DNA of 64,000 nucleotides from DASZIT01 sp052143315 (GTDB taxonomy: Bacteria > Actinomycetota > Acidimicrobiia > Acidimicrobiales > RAAP-2). The position numbers were made by a program, and so were the translations under genes. Shown one piece after another: positions 40,050 to 48,762 of the stretch. Positions within the stretch are counted from its first letter, which is position 1, and every line of letters starts with the position of its first letter. The DNA is taken from NCBI GenBank assembly GCA_052143315.1, contig JBKQTE010000091.1, positions 27,028 through 91,027 on the forward strand. Direction: 5' to 3'. The notes below the pieces were generated by a model. The model saw nothing but the letters and a program-made list of their open reading frames with translations. It was not told the DNA's origin and ran no database searches.

Positions 40050-41343
40050 TCCGGCCCGGCGGCTCTGGTGTCGCCGGCCACAGATCCTCGGGCTCCCGGC
40101 CCTTCGTCTCGGGGAGCAGCCAGAACAGCCCGGCCATCAGCGCCGCCGGCAGGAAGGTGACCGCGGCGGCCAGGCCGAAGCGGTTGTCGATGTCGGCCAC
40201 GGCGCCGAAGGCGACCAGGCCGGCGGCCGCCCCCACCACCCCGGCCACCAGCCACCAGCCGGCCACCGAGGCCCGGATCGGGGTCGGGAACAGCTCGCTC
40301 ACCATGGCCCCGAGGGCGGGGGCGAACACCGAGCCGGACAGGACGCCGAGCACGTACCCGATCACCAGCGCCGGCCCCGGACCGCTGTAGGCGAACGCCC
40401 CGGACAGCGCCACCCCCACCATCCCGATGGCCCCGGTCGGGCGCCGGCCGACCCGGTCGGCCAGCCACCGCCCGATGAGCAGCCCCACCAGGCCCGCCAC
40501 CCCGGCCGCCAGCACCATGCCGGCGGTGACCGCCCCGGACAGGTGGAGCACGTTCTGGGCGTAGAGGAAGATGAAGCTGTTGGCCGGCCCGGTGATCACC
40601 GAGATGGCGAAGGCCAGTAGGGCGACGACGGCCAGCCGCCGCCGGTACGGCCGGGCGATGGCCCCGAGCACCGGCATCGGGTGGTCGGCGGCGGCGGCGG
40701 CCACCGCGAACCGGTCGGGCTCGGTGACCCACCGCCCGATGAGCGGGACGGCGAGCAGCGGCACCACCGCCAGGGCGAAGATCCCCCGGAAGCCCAGGGT
40801 GGACGAGGCCAGGCTGTGGATGACGGCGGTCAGCCCGGCGCCGACGCCGTAGCCGGCGGCCACGAAGGCGACCGCCTTGGCCCGGTCGCTCGACGCCGTA
40901 TGCTCGGCCGCCACCACCTGGGTCAGGGCGTTGACGGCGCTCAGGAACGGCCGGCCCAGGGCGAAGATGGCCACGAACCACCAGTACCCGGGGCTGGCCG
41001 CCGCCAGCACCGTCATGGCCAGCCCGACCCCCAGGGTGACCAGCAGCATGCGACGCCGACCGAAGCGATCGGCCAGCCCGGCCAGTGGGAGGCTCCCCAG
41101 CGAGGCCAGGCGGATGACGGCCAGCCCGAGGCCGAGCTCGGTGCCCGACAGGCCGGCCTGGTCGGTGATGGTGGCCCCGTGGGCCACCTGACCGAACCCC
41201 TTGGCCACGTCGCCCAGGGCGGCCACCACCCCGAACTGGCCGAAGCCCGAGGCCAGGGCGGCCAGCACCACCCCCACCACCACGGTGTCGTGCCAACCAT
41301 GGAGGCGGAGGGAACGGCCGACCCCCGGGGACCGGTCAGGCAC
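40033..41343 (-). CDS. MFS transporter
   Basis: About 436 residues with 12 hydrophobic segments. LADRFGRRRMLL is motif A after helix 2 and LADRVGRRPTG its counterpart after helix 8; the C-terminus has FWLLPETKGREPEDL, the PETKG motif of the sugar/aromatic-acid porter groups. GTG 41343 overlaps the upstream gene's stop; GTG 41385 would add 14 residues. The substrate cannot be inferred. It is probably co-transcribed with the YwaF-like gene. Confidence 0.85.
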   Translation of the reverse strand: MPDRSPGVGRSLRLHGWHDTVVVGVVLAALASGFGQFGVVAALGDVAKGFGQVAHGATITDQAGLSGTELGLGLAVIRLASLGSLPLAGLADRFGRRRMLLVTLGVGLAMTVLAAASPGYWWFVAIFALGRPFLSAVNALTQVVAAEHTASSDRAKAVAFVAAGYGVGAGLTAVIHSLASSTLGFRGIFALAVVPLLAVPLIGRWVTEPDRFAVAAAAADHPMPVLGAIARPYRRRLAVVALLAFAISVITGPANSFIFLYAQNVLHLSGAVTAGMVLAAGVAGLVGLLIGRWLADRVGRRPTGAIGMVGVALSGAFAYSGPGPALVIGYVLGVLSGSVFAPALGAMVSELFPTPIRASVAGWWLVAGVVGAAAGLVAFGAVADIDNRFGLAAAVTFLPAALMAGLFWLLPETKGREPEDLWPATPEPPGRIRRTG

Positions 41344-42082
41344 GGGCCCCGCCGCCCGGGCGGGCCACGATGGCCCGGTCGCCACCGGGCGGCACCAGCC
41401 GCCGGCGTCGAGCCCACCAGAAGGGGGCGTACAACGCCCCGAACAGCGCCAGCGCCACCCCGGCGGCGCTCAGCAGGTACCACGGCCACGGCCCCAGCAG
41501 GCGGAGCAGCGTCCACTCCCCCGGCGGTCGGCGCAGGAACATGTAGTTGGCACCGGTCACGGCGTCGACCAGGCCGACCACGCCGCTGTAGGCGACCGTG
41601 ATCGTCCACACCCGCAGGACCGAGCCGCGCCTCGGCTCGATCCCCATGCCGACCACCAGGAAGAGGGCGGCCAGCACGATCCCGGTGTGCCCCACCACGT
41701 ACTGGAAGAAGACGAGGTGCGGGAAGCCGACGTCGAGGTCGGGGGTGAGCACCCCCTGCAGGGTGCCGGCCAGCCCCCAGAAGTAGGTCACCTCCACCAG
41801 CAGCGGGGCCCGCCACCAGCAGGCCACCGCCGCCACCACCACCCCCATGTCGCAGAGGGCGAGCGGGAGGTCGGTGGTCGCCGACCACGTCCCCTGGACG
41901 ACCAGGCCGACGGTGTAGCTGATGGCGTCCGCCGCCAGCAGCAGGCCGATCACCCTGGCCACCCGTACGGTCCACCGTCCCGGATGGTGCCTGGCCGCCA
42001 CGCACAGGGCGACGCAGGCCACGGCGGCGGCGGCGGCCGACGTCCAGTAGGCCAAAGGGGAGACCGTCGCCACCATGGGCAC
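41336..42082 (-). CDS. YwaF/TIGR02206-like integral membrane protein
   Basis: 248 residues, six to seven membrane helices. DLPLALCDMGVVVAAVACWW, FWGLAGTLQGVLTPDL and TGANYMFLRRPP fit the TIGR02206 (YwaF) family, whose function is unknown. ATG 42076 is an equally likely start. The last residues are basic (WWARRRRLVPP). Overlap at both ends with neighbours suggests one transcript with the MFS gene downstream; the merR stop is only 4 bp before its start. Confidence 0.78.
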   Translation of the reverse strand: MPMVATVSPLAYWTSAAAAAVACVALCVAARHHPGRWTVRVARVIGLLLAADAISYTVGLVVQGTWSATTDLPLALCDMGVVVAAVACWWRAPLLVEVTYFWGLAGTLQGVLTPDLDVGFPHLVFFQYVVGHTGIVLAALFLVVGMGIEPRRGSVLRVWTITVAYSGVVGLVDAVTGANYMFLRRPPGEWTLLRLLGPWPWYLLSAAGVALALFGALYAPFWWARRRRLVPPGGDRAIVARPGGGARA

Positions 42083-42086
42083 AGTC

Positions 42087-42563
42087 TTAACCGGGATCGG
42101 CGGCCGGCTCCTCCATCTCCTCCAGCAGCTCGGTATACCGGGCCGACTTCTCGAGGAGCTCGCCCATCATGCCGGCCAGGCGCTCCTGCTTGCCGGCCAC
42201 CACGCTGCGCAGCTTGTGGTTGATGGCCGACGACTCGAGGAGGATCTCACGCCGTCGGCCCCGGTCGGTCCCCGCCCGGTACTCGTCCCGCAGCCCGGCC
42301 AGGTCGTCCTCCCCCCGCAGGATGTCGCGGATCTCCCCCAGGTCGAAACCGAGCAGCGACTGGAGCTCGCGGATGTGGACGATGCGGGCCAGGTCGTCCT
42401 GGCTGTAGCGGCGTGCCCCTCCGGCCGAGTGACCGGCGGGGGCCAGGAGCTCCAGCTCCTCGTACCAGCGCAGCGTCCGTGGCGACACCCCGGCCTGCTC
42501 GGCCGCCGCCCCGATGGCCAGGAGGGCCGGGACCTCCGGGCTCGTCCCCGTCACGGCGGTCAC
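42087..42563 (-). CDS. MerR-family transcriptional regulator of the adjacent exporter
   Basis: 158 residues. The helix-turn-helix and wing are LLAIGAAAEQAGVSPRTLRW, YEELELLAP and GARRYSQDDLARI, followed by a dimerising coiled coil (ELQSLLGFDLGEIRDILRGED) and a short C-terminal helix without a cysteine metal site. GTG 42563 overlaps the stop of the DHA2 exporter gene (GTGA), so it is translated with the transporter and probably controls it. A candidate binding palindrome lies at 44375-44386. Confidence 0.88.
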   Translation of the reverse strand: MTAVTGTSPEVPALLAIGAAAEQAGVSPRTLRWYEELELLAPAGHSAGGARRYSQDDLARIVHIRELQSLLGFDLGEIRDILRGEDDLAGLRDEYRAGTDRGRRREILLESSAINHKLRSVVAGKQERLAGMMGELLEKSARYTELLEEMEEPAADPG

Positions 42564-44365
42564 ACCTCCACCACGTCGGGCAGGGCGGCGTCGATCCCGT
42601 CGATGGGGACGGTGGAGTGCCCGTCGACGAACTCCTCGTGGGCCCGTGCCTCCTCGATGTCGGCGGCGCTCTCGCGGCAGTCCCCGGCCCGCCAGCTGAA
42701 GATCGCCGCGGTGGCGCACAGTACCGCCGAGGCGGTGAAGGCGATCTCGAGCCCGTGGTGGAACGGGCCCGAGACGATGGTCGGGAAGAACGACTTGCCG
42801 GTCAGCACGGCGGCGTGGGCGGCCCCGATGTGGTTGAGGACGTGGGAGCCGAGGAGCTCCCTGATCGGGTTGAAGCCGAGGAAGGCGGCGAACAGGGTGG
42901 CCACCGCCGGCAAGGCGGCCACCTTCCCGGCGGTGGCCGCCGGCACGCCCTGGGACACCAGACCGTGGGCCATGGACGCCGGGAGGCCCGACGACAGGCC
43001 GACGATCATCAACGAGAAGAACAGGCCGATCGACAGCACGAACCCGGAGTTCATGAACGTGGCCCGCATCCCCGAGGCGGCGCCACGGTCGCCGGGGGGC
43101 ACGCTGTTCATCATGGTGGTGGCGTTGGGGGCGGAGAACATCCCGACACCCAGGCCGTTGACGAAGACGAGGACGGCGAAGGCCGGGTACGGGAAGTCGA
43201 CCGGCAGGGTCAGGAGCAGCAGGAAGGTGACGGCGGCGGCGGTCATGCCGGCGGTGGTGAACCACCGCTGGCCGAACCGGTCGGACAGCCTGCCCGCCAG
43301 TGGGCCGGTGGCCAGGAAGCCGACCGACATCGGGATGAGGTAGATGCCCGACCACAGCGGGGTCGACTGGTACGAGAAGCCGTGGAGGGGCAGCCAGATC
43401 CCCTGGAGCCACAGGATCAGCATGAACTGGAGGCCACCCCGGCCCATGTTGGCCAGCAGCACGGCGAGCCCGGCACTGCCGAAGGCCCGGATCCGGAAGA
43501 GCCGGATGTGGAACATGGGGTCCTCCACCCGGGTCTCGATGTAGGCGAACAGCACCAGCAGGACCACCCCGGTGACCAGCTCGAGCTCCACCCAGGGGCT
43601 GGTCCAGCCCATGGCGTGCCTCCCGTAGGGCTGGAGGGCGTAGGTGAGGCCGACCATCACCAGCACCAGTCCGGCGGCGAAGGTGGCGTTGCCCAGGTAG
43701 TCGATCCTCGCCTGCTTCCGGACCCCGGTGTCGTGCAGCTTCAGATAGGCCCACACGGTGCCGAAGGCGCCGAAGGGGACGCTCACCAGGAACACCAGAC
43801 GCCAGTCGATGTCGGCCAGCAGCCCTCCCACGATGAGCCCGATGAACGAGGCGGCGATGCCGGCCATCACATTGAACCCCATGGCCATGCCCCGCTGCTC
43901 GGCCGGGAAGGCGTCGGTCAGGATGGCCGTCGAGTTGGCCATCAGCAGGGCGCCGCCGATCCCCTGGACCACACGCAGGGCGATCAGGGCGGTGGCGCCG
44001 TTGGAGCCGGACCACGGCATGGCCGCCAGGGCCAGGGAGGCGGTGGTGAAGATGGCGAACCCGGCGTTGTACATCCGGACCCGGCCGAAGATGTCCCCGA
44101 TCCGGCCGAAGGTCACCACCAGCACGGCGGTGACCACCATGTAGCCCTGCAGCAGCCAGAGGAGGTAGCCGATGTTGGACGGCTGCAGCGGGTCGAGGTG
44201 GATGCCCCGGAAGATGGCGGGGAGCGAGATGATCAGGATCGACTGGTTGAGCATCGCCATGAAGATGCCCAACGTGGTGTTGGAGAGGACGATCCACCGG
44301 TAGCCGGGGGAGGAGGCCCCGTGGCCCGAAGCGGCGGGGACCGGGGGAGGGGCGGCGCCGGTCAT
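42560..44365 (-). CDS. DHA2-family MFS exporter (EmrB/QacA-like)
   Basis: 601 residues with about 14 hydrophobic segments, the DHA2 size. The first helix region ends in FMAMLNQSILIISLPAIF, motif A is FGRIGDIFGRVRMYN, and motif C-like GGALLMANSTAILTDAFP follows. Expected to export drugs, dyes or lipophilic metabolites with protons. ATG 44365 is chosen because transmembrane sequence begins about 30 residues later. The in-frame upstream extension to 44404 would run over the palindrome. Confidence 0.88.
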   Translation of the reverse strand: MTGAAPPPVPAASGHGASSPGYRWIVLSNTTLGIFMAMLNQSILIISLPAIFRGIHLDPLQPSNIGYLLWLLQGYMVVTAVLVVTFGRIGDIFGRVRMYNAGFAIFTTASLALAAMPWSGSNGATALIALRVVQGIGGALLMANSTAILTDAFPAEQRGMAMGFNVMAGIAASFIGLIVGGLLADIDWRLVFLVSVPFGAFGTVWAYLKLHDTGVRKQARIDYLGNATFAAGLVLVMVGLTYALQPYGRHAMGWTSPWVELELVTGVVLLVLFAYIETRVEDPMFHIRLFRIRAFGSAGLAVLLANMGRGGLQFMLILWLQGIWLPLHGFSYQSTPLWSGIYLIPMSVGFLATGPLAGRLSDRFGQRWFTTAGMTAAAVTFLLLLTLPVDFPYPAFAVLVFVNGLGVGMFSAPNATTMMNSVPPGDRGAASGMRATFMNSGFVLSIGLFFSLMIVGLSSGLPASMAHGLVSQGVPAATAGKVAALPAVATLFAAFLGFNPIRELLGSHVLNHIGAAHAAVLTGKSFFPTIVSGPFHHGLEIAFTASAVLCATAAIFSWRAGDCRESAADIEEARAHEEFVDGHSTVPIDGIDAALPDVVEV

Positions 44366-44374
44366 GATCGTGAA

Positions 44375-44386
44375 GTTTACGTCAAC
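44375..44386. promoter_or_regulatory. Near-perfect palindrome GTTTACGTCAAC, candidate MerR operator
   Basis: Its reverse complement is GTTGACGTAAAC, differing at only two symmetric positions. It lies 9 nt upstream of the exporter ATG and resembles the TTTACGT-nn-ACGTCAA type of site described for LiuR-like MerR regulators. The regulator gene is translationally coupled to the exporter, which suggests autoregulation. Confidence 0.5.
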
Positions 44387-44483
44387 GTGAGTTTTGCCTG
44401 CCACTCCTCCCGTCGGCCCGTGCCCCGGTGGGCGTCCGGTGCCGGGTGAGAGTGGCCCTCCGTGCCTGTGCTACGCAAGGACC

Positions 44484-45677
44484 ATGCCCAGATTCGAACC
44501 GTTCGCCGGCCTGCGGTACGACGCGGCGCGTGTCGACATGACCAGGGTCATCGCCCCGCCCTACGACGTGATCGGCCCGCCGGAGCGGGACCGCCTGGCC
44601 GGCCGGCACAGTGCCAACGCCGTCCGGATCGAGCTCCCCGAGCCCGACCACCGGGCCGGGCTCGACCGGTACGAGCACGCCGCGGCCATGCTCCGGGCGT
44701 GGCAGGAGGCGCGGACCCTGCTGGCCGACCCGGGCCCGCGCCTCTACGCCTACCGGATGACCACGCCGTCCGGCCGGACCACCAACGGGGTCGTCGGGGC
44801 CCTGGGCATCGACCCGGCGAGCGCCGCCTCCATCCTGCCCCACGAGCACACGCTGCCCAAGCCGAAGAGCGACCGACTCGAGCTGATGCGGGCCACCCGG
44901 GCCAACCTCTCCCCCATCTGGGGCCTGTCGCTCACCCCCGGGCTCACCGCCACCTTCCTGCCCGCCGGGCCGCCGACGGTCGCCGCCACCGACGACGACG
45001 ACGTCGTCCACCAGCTGTGGGTGATCGACGACGGGGAGGCCATCAAGGCCGTGGGGCGGGCCGTCGAGGCCAGCCCGTTGGTACTGGCCGACGGCCACCA
45101 CCGCTTCGAGACCGCCCTCGCCTACCGGTCGGAGGCGGCCGCCGCCGGCCGGGACGAACCAGGGGCCGACCTGGTGATGGCCCTGGTGGTCGAGCTGTCC
45201 GAGGAGCAGCTGCAGGTCGGCCCGGTGCACCGGGCTCTGTCGGAGCTGCCCGACGGGCTCGATCTGGTCGACGCCTTCTCGTCGTGGTTCGACGTGACCA
45301 GGGTGGGCGAGCCCACCGAGCGGACCGTGACCGCCCTGGGCGAGTCGGAGGCACTGGCCCTGGTGATGCCGTCCGGGGCGTGGCTCCTCTCCCCCAAGGA
45401 CGGCACTCCCGAGGCGGCCGGCGCCCCGCTCGACGCCTCGATGGTGGCGCTGGTGATCGCCGAGCTCCCCGATCACGACCTGTCGTTCTTCCACTCGTGG
45501 CAGGAGGCGGCCGAGGCGGTCGCCTCCGAACAGGTCCAGGCCGTGGTGCTGCTCCGGCCGGTCGGGGTCGACCAGATCGCCGAGTCGGCACGTACCGGCC
45601 GACGCATGCCGGCCAAGACGACCTACTTCCACCCCAAGCCCCGCACCGGCATGGTCTACCGCTCACTGGACGTCTGA
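44484..45677 (+). CDS. DUF1015 family protein
   Basis: 397 residues, cytosolic. FEPFAGLRYD, RVIAPPYDVIGPPER, LPHEHTLPKPKSDRLELMRATRAN and LADGHHRFETALAY are hallmark DUF1015 motifs. The C-terminus has AKTTYFHPKPRTGMVYRSL. The family is widespread and often near serine or polyamine metabolism genes; no biochemical role is established to my knowledge. An AAGG and a TACGCA hexamer 6 nt upstream support ATG 44484. Confidence 0.9.
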   Translation: MPRFEPFAGLRYDAARVDMTRVIAPPYDVIGPPERDRLAGRHSANAVRIELPEPDHRAGLDRYEHAAAMLRAWQEARTLLADPGPRLYAYRMTTPSGRTTNGVVGALGIDPASAASILPHEHTLPKPKSDRLELMRATRANLSPIWGLSLTPGLTATFLPAGPPTVAATDDDDVVHQLWVIDDGEAIKAVGRAVEASPLVLADGHHRFETALAYRSEAAAAGRDEPGADLVMALVVELSEEQLQVGPVHRALSELPDGLDLVDAFSSWFDVTRVGEPTERTVTALGESEALALVMPSGAWLLSPKDGTPEAAGAPLDASMVALVIAELPDHDLSFFHSWQEAAEAVASEQVQAVVLLRPVGVDQIAESARTGRRMPAKTTYFHPKPRTGMVYRSLDV

Positions 45678-45818
45678 CCGCCGGCCGGGGCGGGCCCCGC
45701 AGCGGGCCCGGCCATTTGGATTGCCGGCACAGTGTCGCTAGCCTGGTCGGCCTGGTGGTGCGGCAGTGATGCCGGCCACCGACGATGTCGCGAGGGCATG
45801 CGCGGGAACGGGGGGCAG

Positions 45819-47093
45819 GTGAGCCGGAGCCGGATGGTCGCATGGGGCGCGTGCGCCCTCGTCGCCGCCTCCCTGGCCGCCTGCGGCTCCACGGCGGCCG
45901 TCCGCCAGACGTTCGCCGCGCGGCAGCCGGTCGTCCAAGCCACCACGCCTGCCCCCCCGGCGACCACCCCCACCACCATGCCACCGACCCCGGTGCCACC
46001 GACCCCGGTGCCGACCACCACGCCGCCGACCCCGGTCACAGCGGTGCCCGGTTGGTCGCCCCCGCTCACCGCCCTCCCCCCAGGGGGAGGCTTCACCTCG
46101 GTCTCGTGCATCTCGGACACGTTCTGCATCGCGGCGGGCGGCGGCGCCAACCAGGCCGACGTGAACCAGACCACGGGAGCGGGGGTCACCGAGTCGTGGG
46201 ACGGCGAGACCTGGTCGGAGCCGAGCACCTACTACCCGGCGCCGACTTCGGCCTCGGCGGCGTGGCCGGTCGTGCCGTCGATCGCCTGCACGTCGGGCCC
46301 GTTCTGCGTGATCGTCGACGGGTCGGGATTCATCAGCAACGGCGACGGGACGAACTGGATCACCCCGGTGGCGCTCCAGCCGGCCAGCCCCCTGCCGGCC
46401 AACCCGGCCGACCCCGGCGCCGGCCATCCCGGGTCGCGCCAGGCGGCGGTGGCCTGCCCGTCGCCCACCTTCTGCGCCATCGTGAGCAACACCGGCGACG
46501 TCTACACCTGGAGGCACGGCTCGTGGCTGGCCCCGCAGGCGTTCGGCGCCGCCGGCTCCACGGTGGCCCTCTACGGCCTGGGTCGGGTGGGCGTGTCGTG
46601 CCCCACCACCTCCTCGTGCACGGCGGTGGTGGGCACCGCCGTCCTCGACTGGGACGGCTCCACCTGGTCCGAGGAGCCGGTCCCCTGGACCCCGGTGGCC
46701 GATCCCCACGGGGCGGCCGTGGCCTGCCCGACGACCACCCTGTGCGCCATCGTGGGCGGCTCGGGCATGTCGTACCGGAACGGCACCACCAGCTGGTCGG
46801 CGGCCCGGGCCATCGACCCCGGAGGGGTGCTCGACGGGGTCTCGTGCCCGTCCTTGTCGTTCTGCGTGGCGGTCGACACCGGCGGCTCGGTGGTCACCTG
46901 GGACGGGACCAGCTGGTCGGCGCCGGTGCGGGTGCTCCCCACCGCCACCGTGTACACCGGGCTGGGCACGTCGGTGTCGTGCTCCTCCGACGAGTTCTGC
47001 ATGGTGATGGACGGGGACGGCGACTACTCCACGTACTCCCCCCCGGCCGCCACCGGCTCCACCTCCGCCTCTGCCGGGACGGCGCCCGGGTAG
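45819..47093 (+). CDS. Secreted lipoprotein with seven Cys-paired propeller-like repeats
   Basis: 424 residues. The signal peptide from MVAWGACALVAASLAAC ends in a lipobox, then comes a Pro/Thr linker (PTPVPPTPVPTTTPPTP). The rest has seven imperfect repeats of about 35-50 residues, each beginning xSCxSxxFCxxV and most ending DGxxWSxP, e.g. VSCPSLSFCVAVDTGG and WDGTSWSAP. Each repeat pairs two Cys five residues apart. The pattern suggests a beta-propeller on the outer surface, perhaps carbohydrate-binding. GTG 45819 is preferred; ATG 45798 and 45834 are alternatives. Confidence 0.75.
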   Translation: MSRSRMVAWGACALVAASLAACGSTAAVRQTFAARQPVVQATTPAPPATTPTTMPPTPVPPTPVPTTTPPTPVTAVPGWSPPLTALPPGGGFTSVSCISDTFCIAAGGGANQADVNQTTGAGVTESWDGETWSEPSTYYPAPTSASAAWPVVPSIACTSGPFCVIVDGSGFISNGDGTNWITPVALQPASPLPANPADPGAGHPGSRQAAVACPSPTFCAIVSNTGDVYTWRHGSWLAPQAFGAAGSTVALYGLGRVGVSCPTTSSCTAVVGTAVLDWDGSTWSEEPVPWTPVADPHGAAVACPTTTLCAIVGGSGMSYRNGTTSWSAARAIDPGGVLDGVSCPSLSFCVAVDTGGSVVTWDGTSWSAPVRVLPTATVYTGLGTSVSCSSDEFCMVMDGDGDYSTYSPPAATGSTSASAGTAPG

Positions 47094-47142
47094 GTAACGT
47101 GGCGGGCGGACGGCGCCGCCGGCCGGGACCAGAGGGGCACCG

Positions 47143-48192
47143 ATGAAGATCTCCACCATGCTCAGCTACGCCGGCGGGTTCCGCCAGTCCGCCGCCCAGG
47201 TGGCCGAGCTCGAGCATGCCGGGCTCGACCTGGTGTGGGTGGCCGAGGCCTACGGCCTCGACAGCCCCAGCCTGATGGGCTACCTGGCCGCCCTGACCGA
47301 GCGGGTGGAGATCGGCTCGGCCATCCTCCCCATCTACACCCGGACCCCGACCCTGATCGCCATGACCGCCGCCGGCGTCGACGCCCTGTCCGACGGCCGC
47401 TTCCACCTGGGGCTCGGGGCGTCGGGGCCCCAGGTCATCGAAGGGTGGCACGGTGTCCCCTACTCCGCCCCGCTGGGACGGACCCGCGAGATCATCGAGA
47501 TCTGCCGCCAGGTCTGGGCCCGGGACGGCCCACTGACCCACACGGGAAAGGCCTACACCATCCCGCTCCCGGCCGACCAGGGCACCGGGCTGGGCAAGGC
47601 CCTCAAGATCATCGGCCGCCCCGTCCGGTCGGAGATCCCCGTCTGGGTGGCCTCGCTCGGCGAGAAGAACGTCGAGCTCACCGCCGAGGTGGCCAACGGT
47701 TGGATCCCCATGCTGTTCATCCCCGAGAAGGTCAAGGACGTGTGGGGTTCGGCCCTGGCTGCCGGTCTGGACCGGCGCGACCCGTCCCTCGGGCCCCTGC
47801 AGATCACCGCTGGCGGCGTCCTGGCCATCGGCGAGGGTGAGGACGTCACCGCCGTCCGGGAGCTGTCGCGGGGCTACCTGGCCCTCTACATCGGCGGCAT
47901 GGGTGCCAGGGGGAGGAACTTCTACAACGACGTCGCCCGGCGGTGCGGCTACGAGGAGGCCGCCGAGACCATCCAGGACCTGTACCTCGACGGCAAGCGG
48001 GCCGAGGCGGAGGCAGCCGTCCCCGACGAGCTCCTGGAGCTGCTCTCCCTGTGCGGGCCGGAGTCCTACGTGGCCGACCGCATCGCCGCCTTCGCCGAGG
48101 CCGGGGTGACCCACCTGCAGGTGGCCCCGGTCCCGGTCGGTGACCAGCGGGCCGTCGACCTCATCGAGACGGTGAAGCGCCTGGCCGGTTGA
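47143..48192 (+). CDS. LLM-class, probably F420-dependent oxidoreductase
   Basis: 349-residue TIM-barrel protein of the bacterial luciferase-like family. LVWVAEAYGLDSPSLMGYLA, IGSAILPIYTRTPTLIAMTA and DALSDGRFHLGLGASGPQVIEGWHG are typical of F420-linked members such as the Rv3520c group. The cofactor F420 is plausible because fbiC is in the same window; FMN use cannot be excluded. AGAGGGG precedes ATG 47143. The substrate is unknown. Confidence 0.88.
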   Translation: MKISTMLSYAGGFRQSAAQVAELEHAGLDLVWVAEAYGLDSPSLMGYLAALTERVEIGSAILPIYTRTPTLIAMTAAGVDALSDGRFHLGLGASGPQVIEGWHGVPYSAPLGRTREIIEICRQVWARDGPLTHTGKAYTIPLPADQGTGLGKALKIIGRPVRSEIPVWVASLGEKNVELTAEVANGWIPMLFIPEKVKDVWGSALAAGLDRRDPSLGPLQITAGGVLAIGEGEDVTAVRELSRGYLALYIGGMGARGRNFYNDVARRCGYEEAAETIQDLYLDGKRAEAEAAVPDELLELLSLCGPESYVADRIAAFAEAGVTHLQVAPVPVGDQRAVDLIETVKRLAG

Positions 48193-48198
48193 GGTCGC

Positions 48199-48753
48199 TC
48201 AGGCGGCCGCCATGGCCGCCAGGGTGGACACCGTCTTCCAGTTCCGGGTGGTGGCGCCCACGCCCAACCTCGTTTCGAAGAGGGCGTTGGTGAGCTTGGT
48301 CTCGCCGTAGCCGCCGGGGATGTGGAGGTAGAGGTCGCTCCCCACCGCCCGGAAGGTGTCGGGCCGGAACCGCGCGGTGGCCTGCTCCAGCGCCTCCAGG
48401 TCGGCCGGGTCGGGGGCTTCGGCCAGGAAGGTCACGTGGTAGAGCCTCGGCTCGTCCGACGGCACGTGCCCATCGGCCTCGAAGGGATTGGAGGCGACCA
48501 CCCGGGCCAGCTCCGGGCCGGTCCGGACGATCACCGGCACCGCCAGGCCGAAGGTCCGCTCGATCCCGTCGGCCAGGGCCGACGACACCGCCCCGGGCGC
48601 TCCGGCGCCGTCGCAGACGACGTTGCCGCTCTGCACGTAGGTCCGGACGTTGTCGAACCCGAGCGACGAGACCATCTGCTTCAGGTCGGCCATGGCCACC
48701 TTGTTGCGCCCGCTGACGTTGATGCCGCGCAGCATGGCCACGAACGTGGTCAC
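48199..48753 (-). CDS. DUF1697 family protein
   Basis: 184 residues. FVAMLRGINVSGRNKVAMADL and VRTYVQSGNVV are the DUF1697 N-terminal motifs, FLAEAPDPADLEAL and GYGETKLTNALFETRLGVGATTRNW the C-terminal ones. The family function is unknown. The start is GTG 48753, 9 nt after the korB stop, so it may ride on the kor transcript. It is convergent with the LLM oxidoreductase, 6 bp apart. Confidence 0.9.
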   Translation of the reverse strand: MTTFVAMLRGINVSGRNKVAMADLKQMVSSLGFDNVRTYVQSGNVVCDGAGAPGAVSSALADGIERTFGLAVPVIVRTGPELARVVASNPFEADGHVPSDEPRLYHVTFLAEAPDPADLEALEQATARFRPDTFRAVGSDLYLHIPGGYGETKLTNALFETRLGVGATTRNWKTVSTLAAMAAA

Positions 48754-48762
48754 CGGGGGGCG

